A DNA stretch of 64,000 bases. It comes from Acerihabitans sp047324305. GTDB taxonomy: Bacteria > Pseudomonadota > Gammaproteobacteria > Enterobacterales > Enterobacteriaceae. Under the pieces are notes generated by a model. The model made no database searches and was not told the origin of the DNA. It saw only the letters and a list, made by a program, of their open reading frames with translations. Shown here piece by piece: positions 33,112 through 42,079 of the stretch (its first letter is position 1; every line of letters starts with the position of its first letter). Location of the stretch: contig NZ_CP178740.1 in assembly GCF_047324305.1 (NCBI RefSeq), positions 3,968,001-4,032,000 of the forward strand. The letters are read 5' to 3'. Both the position numbers and the translations under genes were made by a program.

Positions 33112-34039
33112 GGCGCAGATCCAGAACGTCGCGCAGGCCGTCGCCGAAGAGGTTAAAGGCCAGGCTGGTGAGAAGAATCGACAGGCCGGGAATGGCGGCA
33201 ATCGTCCAGTTGGTCATCATGAACTGTCGCCCCGAAGACAGCATCGCCCCCCACTCGGGACTGGGCGCCTGCGCGCCTAGCCCCAGAAAACCAAGGCTTG
33301 CGGCAGTGAGGATAATCCCCGCCATGTTCAGCGTCAGGCGTACCACTACCGACGGCAGGCACATGGGGATGATATGGCGCAGGATAATGCGCATCTGCGA
33401 TGCGCCCTGCAGGCGCACGGCGGCGACGTAATCCATTTTGCGGATCGACAGCGCTTCCGCGCGCGCCAGCCGGGCGATGGGCGGCCAGGCGGAGAGCGAA
33501 ATGGCGATGATGGCGTTTTCGATGCCGGGTCCGAGCGCGGCGACAAACCCCAGCGCCAGGATAAGGCTCGGGAAGGCCAGGAAGATATCCACGATGCGCA
33601 TCAAGAGGGTATCGGCCCAGCCGCCGAGGGTGCCGGCGATGGTGCCGACCAGCAGGCCTATCGGTCCGACGATCAGCGCCGACAGGAAGGTGATGTACAG
33701 CGTAATGCGCGCGCCGTAGATCAGGCGGCTGTAGATATCGCGCCCGAGTTCGTCAGTGCCGAGCCAGTAGCCGGCGCCGGGCGCGGCAAGGCGCAGCTGC
33801 AGGTTTTGCGCGTAGATATTATGGGTCGCCAGCCAGGGGGCGAACAGCGCGGCGACGGTAATGATCATCATCACCGCCAGGCCGAACAGCGCCGGGGTAT
33901 TGCGGCAAAAACGGCGCCATTGATTGAGGCTCTGCTGCATACGCGCCTGCCAGGGCGTCGCGGGGACGGGGGCGTCCAGCCAGGCGCGCAGCGCGCGGCG
34001 CGACTGCCGGGTCAGCCGGGGTTTAGCCGAATCGGTCAT
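33104..34039 (-). CDS. Peptide-type ABC transporter permease (DppC-like)
   Basis: A 311-residue permease with six predicted membrane segments. It has the N-terminal 'FCRNTPALFGLAVMMIITVAALFAPWLA' first helix with preceding basic stretch, the 'GTDELGRDIYSRLIYGAR' motif of DppC/OppC proteins near residue 98, and the cytoplasmic EAA loop 'EALSIRKMDYVAAVRLQGAS' near 200. It starts at 34039 with an ATGA overlap on the stop of the DppB-like gene, indicating translational coupling and stoichiometric expression of the two channel subunits. Confidence 0.92.
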   Translation of the reverse strand: MTDSAKPRLTRQSRRALRAWLDAPVPATPWQARMQQSLNQWRRFCRNTPALFGLAVMMIITVAALFAPWLATHNIYAQNLQLRLAAPGAGYWLGTDELGRDIYSRLIYGARITLYITFLSALIVGPIGLLVGTIAGTLGGWADTLLMRIVDIFLAFPSLILALGFVAALGPGIENAIIAISLSAWPPIARLARAEALSIRKMDYVAAVRLQGASQMRIILRHIIPMCLPSVVVRLTLNMAGIILTAASLGFLGLGAQAPSPEWGAMLSSGRQFMMTNWTIAAIPGLSILLTSLAFNLFGDGLRDVLDLRHD

Positions 34040-35121
34040 GATTGCTCCTGACGGGTGCGCGGGTCGAAAATGCGGTAAAGCAGATCGCAAAGCAGGTTAA
34101 TCCCCACGAAGATACTGCCGATCAACAGTGAACAGCCGACCACCGCGTTCATATCGCCGGCCAGCATGGCGTTGGTCAGATACCGGCCGAAACCGGGCCA
34201 GGCGAAGACGGTTTCGGTCAGCACCGCGCCTTCGAGCAAAAAGGCGTAGGAGAGCGCCACCACCGTCACCACCTGCACCGCCACGTTGCGAAACGCATGG
34301 ACCCATACGCTGCGCGCCCATGACAGCCCCTTGACGCGGGCGGTGATGACATATTCCTGCGACAGTTGTTCAATCATAAAGCTGCGGGTCATGCGGCTGA
34401 TGTAGGACAGGCCGCTGAGGCCGAGGATCGACGCCGGCAGGATCAGATGACTGAATACGTTGCCCAGCGCCGCCCAGTTGCCGGCAAGCAGGGTGTCCAC
34501 CAGATAGAACCCGGTCACGCTCTTCACGTCGAATTCATAGATAAAGTCGATGCGCCCCGGCCCGCCGATCCAGCCGAGCGTGGCGTAGAACAGCACCAGT
34601 CCCATCAGCCCCAGCCAGAAATTCGGCGCGGAATGGCCGAGCAGGCCGATAAAACGGATGCAGTGATCAAACCAGGTATTGCGGTACATGGCGCTGAACA
34701 CGCCGGCCGGAATACCCAGGCAGGTGCCGATGATCGCCCCCAGGCTCGCCAGCTCCAGGGTGGCGGGAAATACCCGGCCGATATCCTCGATGACCGGGCG
34801 TCCGGTGGTCAGGGCGTTGCCGAAATCCAGCCTGGCGACGTGTTGCAGATACAGTAAAAATTGCTGCCACAGCGGTTTATCCAGCCCCAGCAGGCGATAC
34901 ATTTTTTGGTAGGCTTCCTGACTGGCGTTATCGCCCAGCACCGCCACCACCGGATCAATGGGCAGCAGACGGCCGATAAAGAAAGTTAGCGCCGCCAGTC
35001 CCAACAGCGTGCAAAGCACGGAAACCAGCAGCTTGCCCAGCCGCGCGCCGTGCCCGCCCAGCCTGAGCCAGAGCGGGTCGGCCGGGTGTTCGGCCGTGGC
35101 GGCCGGATCGATTAGCGACAT
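34036..35121 (-). CDS. Peptide-type ABC transporter permease (DppB-like)
   Basis: A 361-residue permease of the DppB/OppB class, with six membrane segments, a large periplasmic loop after the first helix ('RLLPIDPVVAVLGDNASQEAYQ', near residue 52) and the EAA loop 'YVITARVKGLSWARSVWVHAFRN' near residue 260. It is slightly longer than average (DppB about 340) because of a roughly 25-residue hydrophilic N-terminus. It begins 38 bases after the binding-protein gene and pairs with the DppC-like protein. Confidence 0.92.
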   Translation of the reverse strand: MSLIDPAATAEHPADPLWLRLGGHGARLGKLLVSVLCTLLGLAALTFFIGRLLPIDPVVAVLGDNASQEAYQKMYRLLGLDKPLWQQFLLYLQHVARLDFGNALTTGRPVIEDIGRVFPATLELASLGAIIGTCLGIPAGVFSAMYRNTWFDHCIRFIGLLGHSAPNFWLGLMGLVLFYATLGWIGGPGRIDFIYEFDVKSVTGFYLVDTLLAGNWAALGNVFSHLILPASILGLSGLSYISRMTRSFMIEQLSQEYVITARVKGLSWARSVWVHAFRNVAVQVVTVVALSYAFLLEGAVLTETVFAWPGFGRYLTNAMLAGDMNAVVGCSLLIGSIFVGINLLCDLLYRIFDPRTRQEQS

Positions 35122-35159
35122 CGGTGACTCCTTGCGTGAAAACGACCCTATCGTCGTGG

Positions 35160-36770
35160 TTATTTAGCCGCCATGGCGTAATACACGCGAAAACCGTTCC
35201 AGGTCCAGTCCTTCACCTGTTTGGTCAGCCCGGCGGTGTTGTACATCTGGAACATGATCGCCATCGGGCCCTGCTGCATCTGCTCTTCCTGCAACTGGTG
35301 ATAGCGCGCGATACGTTTTTGATCGTCCGGCTCCAGCAGGGCGTCGGTGACCTGCTGGTTCATCGCCGGGTCAAAATAGGCCGCGCGCCAGCTGGGATAT
35401 TGCGTATTTTTGGCCTCCTTGCCGTTGTCCGGATTGAAAACCAGGCGCGAGGCGTTGCCATAGGCGTCCGGTACCGAGGTCTGCCACGCCATCATGGCGC
35501 TCTGGAACTCACGTCCGCGCACGCGGCTGAACAATTGGGCGTTGGCCATGCTTTCAATCGTGAGTTTCACGCCGATTTTCGAGGCGTTTTCCTGGGTGCT
35601 TTGCGCGATGGGGGCGGAGTGCGGCAGGGTGCCGATAATCAGTTTGGCGGTAAAGCCGTTGGGATAACCGGCTGCGGTTAACAGCTGCCTGGCTTTATCG
35701 AGATCGAGCCTGAACGGCTGTCCGGCGTCTTTATCCAGCGCGCCGTAGGCGCCGAGCTGGGCGAAGCTGGCGCGGGGCACGCCGAGGTACGGCATCACGG
35801 TGGACGCCAGCCCCTGGTAATCAATCAGGTAACGCATCGCCAGGCGCACCTGGGGATTTTTGAAAATGGGATCCTCATTGTTAAAGGTCCAGAAAAACAG
35901 CTGCGGCTTGAGCACCTTATCGACGCGCACCTGGCCGCCCTGGTCCAAATCACGCAGGTCGTCCGGCGCAAGGTCGCGCGCGATATCCACGTCGCCCTGG
36001 GTCAGCAGTAAACGCTGGGTGCCGGTTTCCGCCACATGACGGATCAGGATGCGCTGCAGTTTGGGGGCGGCGCCCCAATAGGGCTTATTCGCCTGCAGCA
36101 TGACGCCTTCACCGGCGTTCCAGCGCATCAGCTGGTAGGGACCGACGCAGGCGGTATGGGTGGTCAGGTATTTATTGCCCATATCGCCGTTAACGGCGTT
36201 TTGCTCGACCAGCGCGCGATCAAGGGTGGTGGAGACGTTATTGGCCGCAATCGCCTGCAGCACCAGGTTGGCCGGATACGACCGGTCGAAGGTCATCACC
36301 AGCGTATTGTCGTCCGGTGCCGTGATACGCTGGGTAACGTTGTCTTTGTTAAAGCCGAATTCGGTCAGGGTGGCTGAATTGCCGAAGCCCAGCAGCACCA
36401 CCCGCTGCAGCGACCAGGCGACATCCCGCGCCGTCGCTTTATTGCCTGACGGAAACGCCAGCCCGCTGTTGAGATGGAAGGTGATTTGCCTGTGGTCCGC
36501 CGCAATGTCCCAGCTTTTCGCCAGGCGGGGTATCACGTTGGCTTCATCTTTGGGGTCGAAATCGACCAGCGTATCGCAGGTGTTCTTAATGATTTCATTG
36601 GTGACCACCTCCCCGATCTGCGCCGGGTCAAAGGTACTGATGGCATCGATATTCCATGCCATCACCAGTGAATCCGGCGGCGTTTGCGCGTGCGCCGCCG
36701 GGGGCGGCAGGGCGTATCCCAGCGTCAGCGCGATCAGGGTGTTCAGGGTACGTCTGCGGGTAGTGCGCAT
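35160..36770 (-). CDS. ABC transporter substrate-binding protein, family 5 (peptide/solute)
   Basis: A 536-residue SBP_bac_5 protein. The signal peptide is clear (MRTTRRRTLN, hydrophobic core, 'AAHAQ' cleavage region). Mature landmarks are 'STFDPAQIGEVVTNEIIKNTCDTLVDFDP' near residue 45, 'AKSWDIAADHRQITFHLNSGLAFPSG', 'ACVGPYQLMRW', and 'YLIDYQGLASTVMP'. Proteins of this family bind di/oligopeptides, nickel, opines or other charged solutes, so specificity is not settled. Start at 36770 with AGGAG upstream; a longer in-frame start at 36854 would disrupt the signal. It lies 80 bases after the M20 amidohydrolase, which suggests an N-acyl or aminobenzoyl-type peptide conjugate as ligand. Confidence 0.9.
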   Translation of the reverse strand: MRTTRRRTLNTLIALTLGYALPPPAAHAQTPPDSLVMAWNIDAISTFDPAQIGEVVTNEIIKNTCDTLVDFDPKDEANVIPRLAKSWDIAADHRQITFHLNSGLAFPSGNKATARDVAWSLQRVVLLGFGNSATLTEFGFNKDNVTQRITAPDDNTLVMTFDRSYPANLVLQAIAANNVSTTLDRALVEQNAVNGDMGNKYLTTHTACVGPYQLMRWNAGEGVMLQANKPYWGAAPKLQRILIRHVAETGTQRLLLTQGDVDIARDLAPDDLRDLDQGGQVRVDKVLKPQLFFWTFNNEDPIFKNPQVRLAMRYLIDYQGLASTVMPYLGVPRASFAQLGAYGALDKDAGQPFRLDLDKARQLLTAAGYPNGFTAKLIIGTLPHSAPIAQSTQENASKIGVKLTIESMANAQLFSRVRGREFQSAMMAWQTSVPDAYGNASRLVFNPDNGKEAKNTQYPSWRAAYFDPAMNQQVTDALLEPDDQKRIARYHQLQEEQMQQGPMAIMFQMYNTAGLTKQVKDWTWNGFRVYYAMAAK

Positions 36771-36850
36771 AAATTCCGCTCCTGTGAAGAGAAATGGCGA
36801 ATCGCCGAAAATGCGCCGCGGCATGACGGCGACGGGACAGACAAAAACCG

Positions 36851-38293
36851 TCATTCGGCCGGGCGCGGTTGCAGCGGCGGTTGCACGTCGGCGGGAATAG
36901 GGCAGACATAAGGCGTTTGCGCGGTGAGTTCGTAGTGCGCGGTTTTCGCCTGCGCCAGCAGGACCTTATCGGTCAGGGTATCGATGGCGGTGGCGGCCAT
37001 CACCTTGGCGGCGTAGGCCAGCCCCTTATGCGCGGCGGGCATCATGCCCTGCGCGGTCAGTTGCCAAGAATGGCCCGGCGTGCCGATGGCGTAGGTGGGG
37101 ACGTGGGCCTGTACGGTCGGCAGCACCCAACTGATGTCGCCAACGTCGGTGGAGCCGAGCATCAGTTCGCCGGCCGCGTCCAGGGGCACGATGAATTCGC
37201 ACAGCGCGGCGGCCTGGGGCGGTGTTTTCATGCCGATGCGGCGATAGGCGCTCTGTATATCCTCCGGGGACAGGGTGGCCTGGATGTCGGCGGCAAAGGC
37301 TTTGTCGGCATCGTCGAAGGCGAGGGGACCCAGCAGGTCGAAATTACGCTGCATGGCGTCCTCCAGCGGTTCGTTGCCCAGCAGGTTGGCGACGGCGCTC
37401 ATGATGCTGATATCCACCGTAGTCTCGGTCATCATCGCCGCGCCCGCCGCCACTTTTTTCACCCGTTCATTAAGGGCGAACATGGCATGGACGTCACGGG
37501 AGCGGATAGCGTAACGTACCGCCGCGCGCGCCTGCACCACGTTCGGCGCGATGCCGCCGGCGTCGAGCATGGCGTAGTGAATGCGCGAATCAGAGGGCAC
37601 ATGTTCACGCAGGTAGTTGACGCCGACGTTCATCAGTTCGACCGCGTCCAGCGCGCTGCGGCCCAGATGCGGCGACGCGGCGGCATGGGAGGCGCGGCCG
37701 TGGAAAACAAAGTCCATACGGGTATTGGCCAGGGATTCGGCGCGCGCCACTTCGCTGAAGGCCGACGGATGCCAGGTAATGGCGATATCCACGTCGTCAA
37801 ACGCGCCGGCGCGGGCCATAAAGGATTTTGCCGCGCCGCCTTCCTCCGCCGGGCAGCCATAGTAACGTACACGGCCCGGCGCGCCGGTTTGCGCCAGCCA
37901 GTCCTTAATCGCCGTAGCGGCGAGCATGGCGGCGGAGCCGAGCAGGTTGTGACCGCAGCCATGGCCGTGGCCGTTGCCGGGAATCGGTTCCGGACGCGCG
38001 ATGCCGGCGACCTGGCTCAGTCCCGGCAGCGCGTCGTATTCACCCAGTATGGCGATGATCGGACCGTCCTGGCCGGCTTCCCCCATGACGGCGGTGGGAA
38101 TGCCGGCGACATTTTCCGTGACGCGAAAACCCTGGGTCTTGAGCATGTCGGTATGTTCGGCCACCGAACGGTATTCGGTATAGGCGATTTCAGGCATGCC
38201 CCAGATACGATCGCTCAGGGCGGTGAACAGGTTTTTCTTTACATCGACCAGGTTCCAGACCAATGCTTTCTGCTGCGCTGTTGCGTTATTCAC
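36851..38293 (-). CDS. M20 family amidohydrolase, AbgB-like
   Basis: A 480-residue M20 metallohydrolase, similar in length and layout to AbgB (481 residues), the B subunit of p-aminobenzoyl-glutamate hydrolase. Metal-binding landmarks are 'GHGHGCGHNLLGSA' near residue 108, 'GCPAEEGGAAKSF' near 141, and 'ITWHPSAF' near 165. The dimerisation domain lies in the middle ('FHGRASHAAASPHLGRSALDAV'), and a final 'GTPGHSWQLTAQG' follows. The start is GTG at 38293, chosen because GAGGA is eight bases upstream. No AbgA partner is adjacent. It is first in the importer operon, and the upstream LysR gene is the likely regulator. Amide bond cleavage of an imported N-acyl amino acid or peptide is expected. 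Confidence 0.88.
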   Translation of the reverse strand: MNNATAQQKALVWNLVDVKKNLFTALSDRIWGMPEIAYTEYRSVAEHTDMLKTQGFRVTENVAGIPTAVMGEAGQDGPIIAILGEYDALPGLSQVAGIARPEPIPGNGHGHGCGHNLLGSAAMLAATAIKDWLAQTGAPGRVRYYGCPAEEGGAAKSFMARAGAFDDVDIAITWHPSAFSEVARAESLANTRMDFVFHGRASHAAASPHLGRSALDAVELMNVGVNYLREHVPSDSRIHYAMLDAGGIAPNVVQARAAVRYAIRSRDVHAMFALNERVKKVAAGAAMMTETTVDISIMSAVANLLGNEPLEDAMQRNFDLLGPLAFDDADKAFAADIQATLSPEDIQSAYRRIGMKTPPQAAALCEFIVPLDAAGELMLGSTDVGDISWVLPTVQAHVPTYAIGTPGHSWQLTAQGMMPAAHKGLAYAAKVMAATAIDTLTDKVLLAQAKTAHYELTAQTPYVCPIPADVQPPLQPRPAE

Positions 38294-38583
38294 CTGAATA
38301 TCCTCGTGCCGGTGGATGGGGTTGTTGTTGATGTGTCGGGCCGGAAAAATAATGGGAACCCGTTCAGGATGTGGATATCGGCGGCAAAGATCCAATGAGA
38401 CTTTCAACTGGCCTATTCCAAAATTGCATAGCGTGCCGCGGCATGGTTTTGTGGCGTTAGGGGAAATTATTTATTTGATATATAGTGTTTTTATCACGGA
38501 AATAATCGCCCGCCCCGGCCGTTGAAAGGCAGGGAAACAGTGGATCGCCAGGCTGATTAAACCGCCCGGCGCGTGGGCGCGGC

Positions 38584-39519
38584 TCAGGCTGCCGCGTGGG
38601 TCCGGTGCAGCAGGGCGGCCCGGTTCCACAGGCGCTCGGCCTGGATGTTGCGGAATTTTTCCAGCCGGTAAAGGCGAATGCCGGCCTGGATATCCCAACT
38701 GCGGTCGCCCGCGCGGATCAGGGTACCGGCGGCGAGTTCTTCATCGATCAAACTTGACGGCAACCAGGCGGTGCCGCAGCCGGAAATCGTCATGGCCTTC
38801 AGGCCGCTGGAGATTGAATTTTCATAAATGGTCTTCAGCGGCAGCGGGCGCGTGGCGAACAGCGCGCTCAGCGCATGGGCGAAAAATGAGCGTTTGCCAT
38901 AGCTAAGATAGGGGATAGGCGCCTGGACGCCGTCGGCGGCCCGGCTCTCATCAATGGGATAAAGCGGCTTGCCGCCGCTGTCCGGCGCGCAGACGGCGAT
39001 GGCCCGTTCCTCGCCCAGTTCGAGATAAGGAAAACGTTGCAACTGTTTCATCAACGGCACGGAGTCGTGCGCGTAGGTCAGTAAAAAATCGGTTTCACCG
39101 TCGAGCAGGAGGGAGATATTGCCGCTGAAGGAAGGTTGCTGATCGCATAAACGGATATAGCCGTATTGGTGGGAGGGTTCGACGGCGTTAATCCAGGACG
39201 GAAAAAACGTCAGCGACAACGTATTCAGCGTGGCGAAATGCACGATGGCGTGCTTATGCATATGACGCTCGCGGATATCGTTGCGTAGCCGGGTCATGGA
39301 AAACACCATTTCCGCCGCGGTTTGCAGAAAATCCTGCCCCTCTGCCGTCAGGCGGATCGGGTAGGCCTTGCGATCAAACAGCGGCACGCCGAGCCACTCT
39401 TCGAGCTGCTTGATCCGGCGGCTTAGCGCGGACTGGGTAATGTTTCTCTCATTAGCCGCCCGCGTAAAGCTATAGCACTGAGAAACGCTGAGAAAATCTT
39501 CCAACCATTTCAGTTCCAT
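38584..39519 (-). CDS. LysR family transcriptional regulator
   Basis: A 311-residue LysR-type regulator. The winged HTH occupies residues 1-65 ('LEDFLSVSQCYSFTRAANERNITQSALSRRIKQLEEWLG'-type helix-turn-helix), and the effector-binding domain follows from about residue 90. The N-terminal style 'MELKWLEDFL' and 'ITQSALSRRIKQLEEWLG' resembles the HypT/YjiE branch, but the effector half is not close enough by eye to assign that name. It is 290 bases upstream of the M20/importer operon and in the same direction, making that operon its most likely target. Confidence 0.88.
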   Translation of the reverse strand: MELKWLEDFLSVSQCYSFTRAANERNITQSALSRRIKQLEEWLGVPLFDRKAYPIRLTAEGQDFLQTAAEMVFSMTRLRNDIRERHMHKHAIVHFATLNTLSLTFFPSWINAVEPSHQYGYIRLCDQQPSFSGNISLLLDGETDFLLTYAHDSVPLMKQLQRFPYLELGEERAIAVCAPDSGGKPLYPIDESRAADGVQAPIPYLSYGKRSFFAHALSALFATRPLPLKTIYENSISSGLKAMTISGCGTAWLPSSLIDEELAAGTLIRAGDRSWDIQAGIRLYRLEKFRNIQAERLWNRAALLHRTHAAA

Positions 39520-39730
39520 CGGATAACCCCTGGCTAGTTATGATCACCCTATCTATGGGAGAAAGCGCATTGCGCCCGGGTCGTTGCTTGAGAAGCCATA
39601 TGGCGACTTAACCTGCAGCAAGATCCACGCCAACGGCAAAAAAGAATGAGTGTCTTTGTTTTTCAGGGGATTACGCGAACAGGCCGGCGTAATGCTTGTC
39701 ATGGCCCGGCTTGGCGGCGGACGGGTTGTC

Positions 39731-39759
39731 GCGCGCTGCACCGTCAAGGGGCAGCGCGC
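39731..39759. terminator. GC-rich hairpin after the second LysR gene
   Basis: GCGCGCTGC (39731-39739) and GCAGCGCGC (39751-39759) are perfect inverted arms seven bases past the stop codon of the minus-strand LysR gene at 39766. No T-run follows, so the terminator call is tentative. Confidence 0.45.
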
Positions 39760-39765
39760 GCGCGG

Positions 39766-40659
39766 TTATTGCTGAAAGCGTATCGCGTCGATAAACAGGG
39801 CAAAGGCGGTGGTATGCTGTTTACGGCTGGGATAATACAGGTAATATCCCGGGAACGCGGGGCACCAGTCTTCCAGCACCCGGATCAGCTGTCCGCTCGC
39901 CAGGGGTTCTTGCACCGTATCATCCGGTACGAATGCCAGACCGAATCCCGCGATGGCGGCATCAATCCGCTGACGCAGGCAGTTAAAGGTTAACTGGCCG
40001 TCGACGCGGACCTTTAGCTCATGGCCCGCTTTTTCAAATTCCCAGGCATATTTGCCCCCGAGTGTGGGCAGGCGCATATTAATGCAGCGGTGATGCTGTA
40101 ATTCCTGCGGCGTCGCCGGTATGCCATACCGGTCCAAATACGCGCCCGCGCCGACCACCGCCATTCGCATCATCGGCCCGATACGCACGGCGACCATATC
40201 CTTGGCGACCTGTTCACCCAGGCGTATGCCGGCGTCATAACGCCCGCTGACGATATCCGTCAGGCTGTTATCCACGGTAATTTCCACATTGATATCCGGA
40301 TACCCCGCCAGGAAGCGTTTCAGGACCGGCCACAGGACATAATCCATCGCATGTTCTCCGGCGCTTATCCTGATATTGCCCGCCGGCTGGTCACGCATTT
40401 CACCCAGGGCGTCCAGCTCGCTCTCGATGTCGGCGAAGCGCGGACCCAGCGAATGGAGCAAGCGTTCGCCCGCTTCGGTCGGCGCCACGCTGCGCGTGGT
40501 GCGCGTTAACAGCCTGAGCCCCAGGCGCTCTTCCAGGCTGCGCATGGCGTGGCTTAGCGCCGACTGGGAAACCCCCAGTTTCGCCGCCGCTTTTGTGAAG
40601 CTGCGTTCCTTTGCCACCACCAGGAAAGAAATGAGGTCATTGAAGTTTTCTCGTAACAT
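39766..40659 (-). CDS. LysR family transcriptional regulator
   Basis: A 297-residue LysR-type regulator of the CrgA/DmlR-like branch. The HTH region reads 'LISFLVVAKERSFTKAAAKLGVSQSALSHAMRSLEERLGLRLLTRTTRSV', and the substrate domain starts near residue 90 with 'AGNIRISAGEHAMDYVLWPVL', followed by 'DIVSGRYDAGIRLGEQVAKDMVAVRIG', the usual signature of this branch. It is divergent from the aldo/keto reductase at 41026, the classical arrangement for a LysR activator and its target. Confidence 0.9.
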   Translation of the reverse strand: MLRENFNDLISFLVVAKERSFTKAAAKLGVSQSALSHAMRSLEERLGLRLLTRTTRSVAPTEAGERLLHSLGPRFADIESELDALGEMRDQPAGNIRISAGEHAMDYVLWPVLKRFLAGYPDINVEITVDNSLTDIVSGRYDAGIRLGEQVAKDMVAVRIGPMMRMAVVGAGAYLDRYGIPATPQELQHHRCINMRLPTLGGKYAWEFEKAGHELKVRVDGQLTFNCLRQRIDAAIAGFGLAFVPDDTVQEPLASGQLIRVLEDWCPAFPGYYLYYPSRKQHTTAFALFIDAIRFQQ

Positions 40660-41025
40660 TACGCCGCCTGCGTTGTGCGCATCATTTGCATTGCCCTTAT
40701 TCTATACATATATGCTTGGCTGCGTTCAGACCTCAGTCCGGGAGATTGCAACAACATTTATGAATCCATTTCATAAGCTCATTTCCTTCGCGCCGCTAAC
40801 CCCGCCACCGTCCTTCTGCTAACGTTAACGGGCGATTGAAGATCACCCGGCGCAAAGCCGCCCCGCCTTAAGGTATTGAAAATAACCTATACCAGGGCTT
40901 TTCATGAACAGCACGCCATCCCCACGGTCTCGTTCGCCAGCGTCGTGGCGTTTGCCATCCGCCAGACGGGGATCTTAACGAAATCCTGTTCCGTCCGACC
41001 AGCCAGGAACTTTAAGGAGTAAAAA
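40660..41025. other. Divergent LysR/aldo-keto reductase intergenic region
   Basis: About 365 bases without a supported gene. It contains the dyad at 40872-40893 and, next to the reductase, an AAGGAG ribosome site ending eight bases before the ATG. The AT-rich stretch near 40690-40715 could contain the LysR gene's own promoter; I could not fix the hexamers. Confidence 0.5.
40872..40893. promoter_or_regulatory. Dyad GGTAT-N12-ATACC, candidate LysR site
   Basis: Perfect 5-base inverted arms spaced by 12 bases, 130 bases before the reductase start and inside the divergent gap. The size and spacing are like LysR T-N11-A recognition sites. No experimental link. Confidence 0.35.
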
Positions 41026-42015
41026 ATGCAAAAGAGAAAACTCGGCAACAGCAATCTGGAAGTCTCGGCGCTGGGCCTGGGCTGCATGGGCCTGAGCCAT
41101 GGCTATGGCCCGGCGAAAGACCGGCCTGAGGCCATCGCGCTTATCCGCGCCGCGGTTGAGCGCGGCGTGACCTTTTTCGATACCGCGGAAGTGTACGGTC
41201 CCTTTACCAATGAAGACGTGGTGGGGGAAGCGCTGGCGCCGTTTCGCCATCGGGTGGTGATTGCCACCAAATTCGGTTTCGACCTGCCGAGTCCGGACGG
41301 CAAACAGCACCTCAACAGCCGGCCGGAGCATATCCGGCAGGTGGTCGAGGCGTCGCTAAAGCGCCTGCGGACCGAGGTGATTGACCTGCTTTACCAACAT
41401 CGCGTCGATCCGGACGTCCCCATCGAGGATGTCGCCGGCACGGTGAAACAGTTGATCCAGGAAGGCAAGGTGAAGCATTTCGGCCTGTCCGAGGCGGGCG
41501 CGCAGACTATCCGCCGGGCGCACGCGGTCCAGCCGGTTACCGCCCTGCAAAGCGAGTACTCCTTATGGTGGCGGGAGCCGGAGCAGGAGATTTTACCGAC
41601 GCTTGAGGAGCTCGGCATCGGTTTTGTGCCCTTCAGCCCGCTCGGCAAGGGGTTTCTCACCGGCGCCATAAGCAAGGATACCGCCTTCGACGGCAACGAC
41701 TTCCGTAATATCGTGCCACGCTTTACACCCGAGGCGCGTGCTGCCAACCAGGCGCTGGTGGACGTGCTCGGCGAGCTGGCGGTGGGCAAGCAGGCCACGC
41801 GCGCGCAGATAGCCATCGCCTGGCTGCTGGCGCGCAAACCCTGGATTGTGCCCATCCCGGGCACCACAAAACTGCACCGCCTGGAGGAAAACCTGGGCGC
41901 CGTCGAGGTGATTCTCACCCCCGATGATTTGCGCGCCATCGAAAGCGCCGTGGCCAATATCAACGTACAGGGCGAGCGTTATCCGGCCGACATGCAAAAG
42001 AACGTCGGCCGCTGA
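41026..42015 (+). CDS. Aldo/keto reductase
   Basis: A 329-residue NADPH-dependent aldo/keto reductase of the (alpha/beta)8 type. The catalytic tetrad is visible: Asp and Tyr in 'FFDTAEVYGP' near residues 50-57, Lys in 'VIATKFGFD' near 84, His in 'LYQHRVDPD' near 125. NADPH-binding elements 'FVPFSPLGKGFLTG' and 'IPGTTKLHRLEENLGA' lie near 210 and 285. It belongs to the group annotated as 'aldo/keto reductase, YakC/AKR13-like'. It is single on its strand with a good AAGGAG ribosome site, and probably controlled by the divergent LysR protein. The substrate is unknown. Confidence 0.92.
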   Translation: MQKRKLGNSNLEVSALGLGCMGLSHGYGPAKDRPEAIALIRAAVERGVTFFDTAEVYGPFTNEDVVGEALAPFRHRVVIATKFGFDLPSPDGKQHLNSRPEHIRQVVEASLKRLRTEVIDLLYQHRVDPDVPIEDVAGTVKQLIQEGKVKHFGLSEAGAQTIRRAHAVQPVTALQSEYSLWWREPEQEILPTLEELGIGFVPFSPLGKGFLTGAISKDTAFDGNDFRNIVPRFTPEARAANQALVDVLGELAVGKQATRAQIAIAWLLARKPWIVPIPGTTKLHRLEENLGAVEVILTPDDLRAIESAVANINVQGERYPADMQKNVGR

Positions 42016-42055
42016 ATGCGGGCCGGCGCCGCAACGGCTGCGCAATGTCGACATC

Positions 42056-42072
42056 CCCGCCGGAGGGGCGGG
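42056..42072. terminator. Hairpin between convergent aldo/keto reductase and GGT genes
   Basis: CCCGCC (42056-42061), loop GGAGG, GGCGGG (42067-42072), seven bases from the GGT stop. Symmetrical position in a 64-base convergent gap suggests a shared, bidirectional terminator, though there is no T-run. Confidence 0.4.
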
Positions 42073-42079
42073 CTGTGGG

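Noticed and set aside
36869..38398. 509-codon open frame opposite the M20 amidohydrolase gene
   Set aside because: It is antisense to a gene with clear family motifs; long antisense frames are common in high-GC coding DNA, and its translation shows no recognisable domain.
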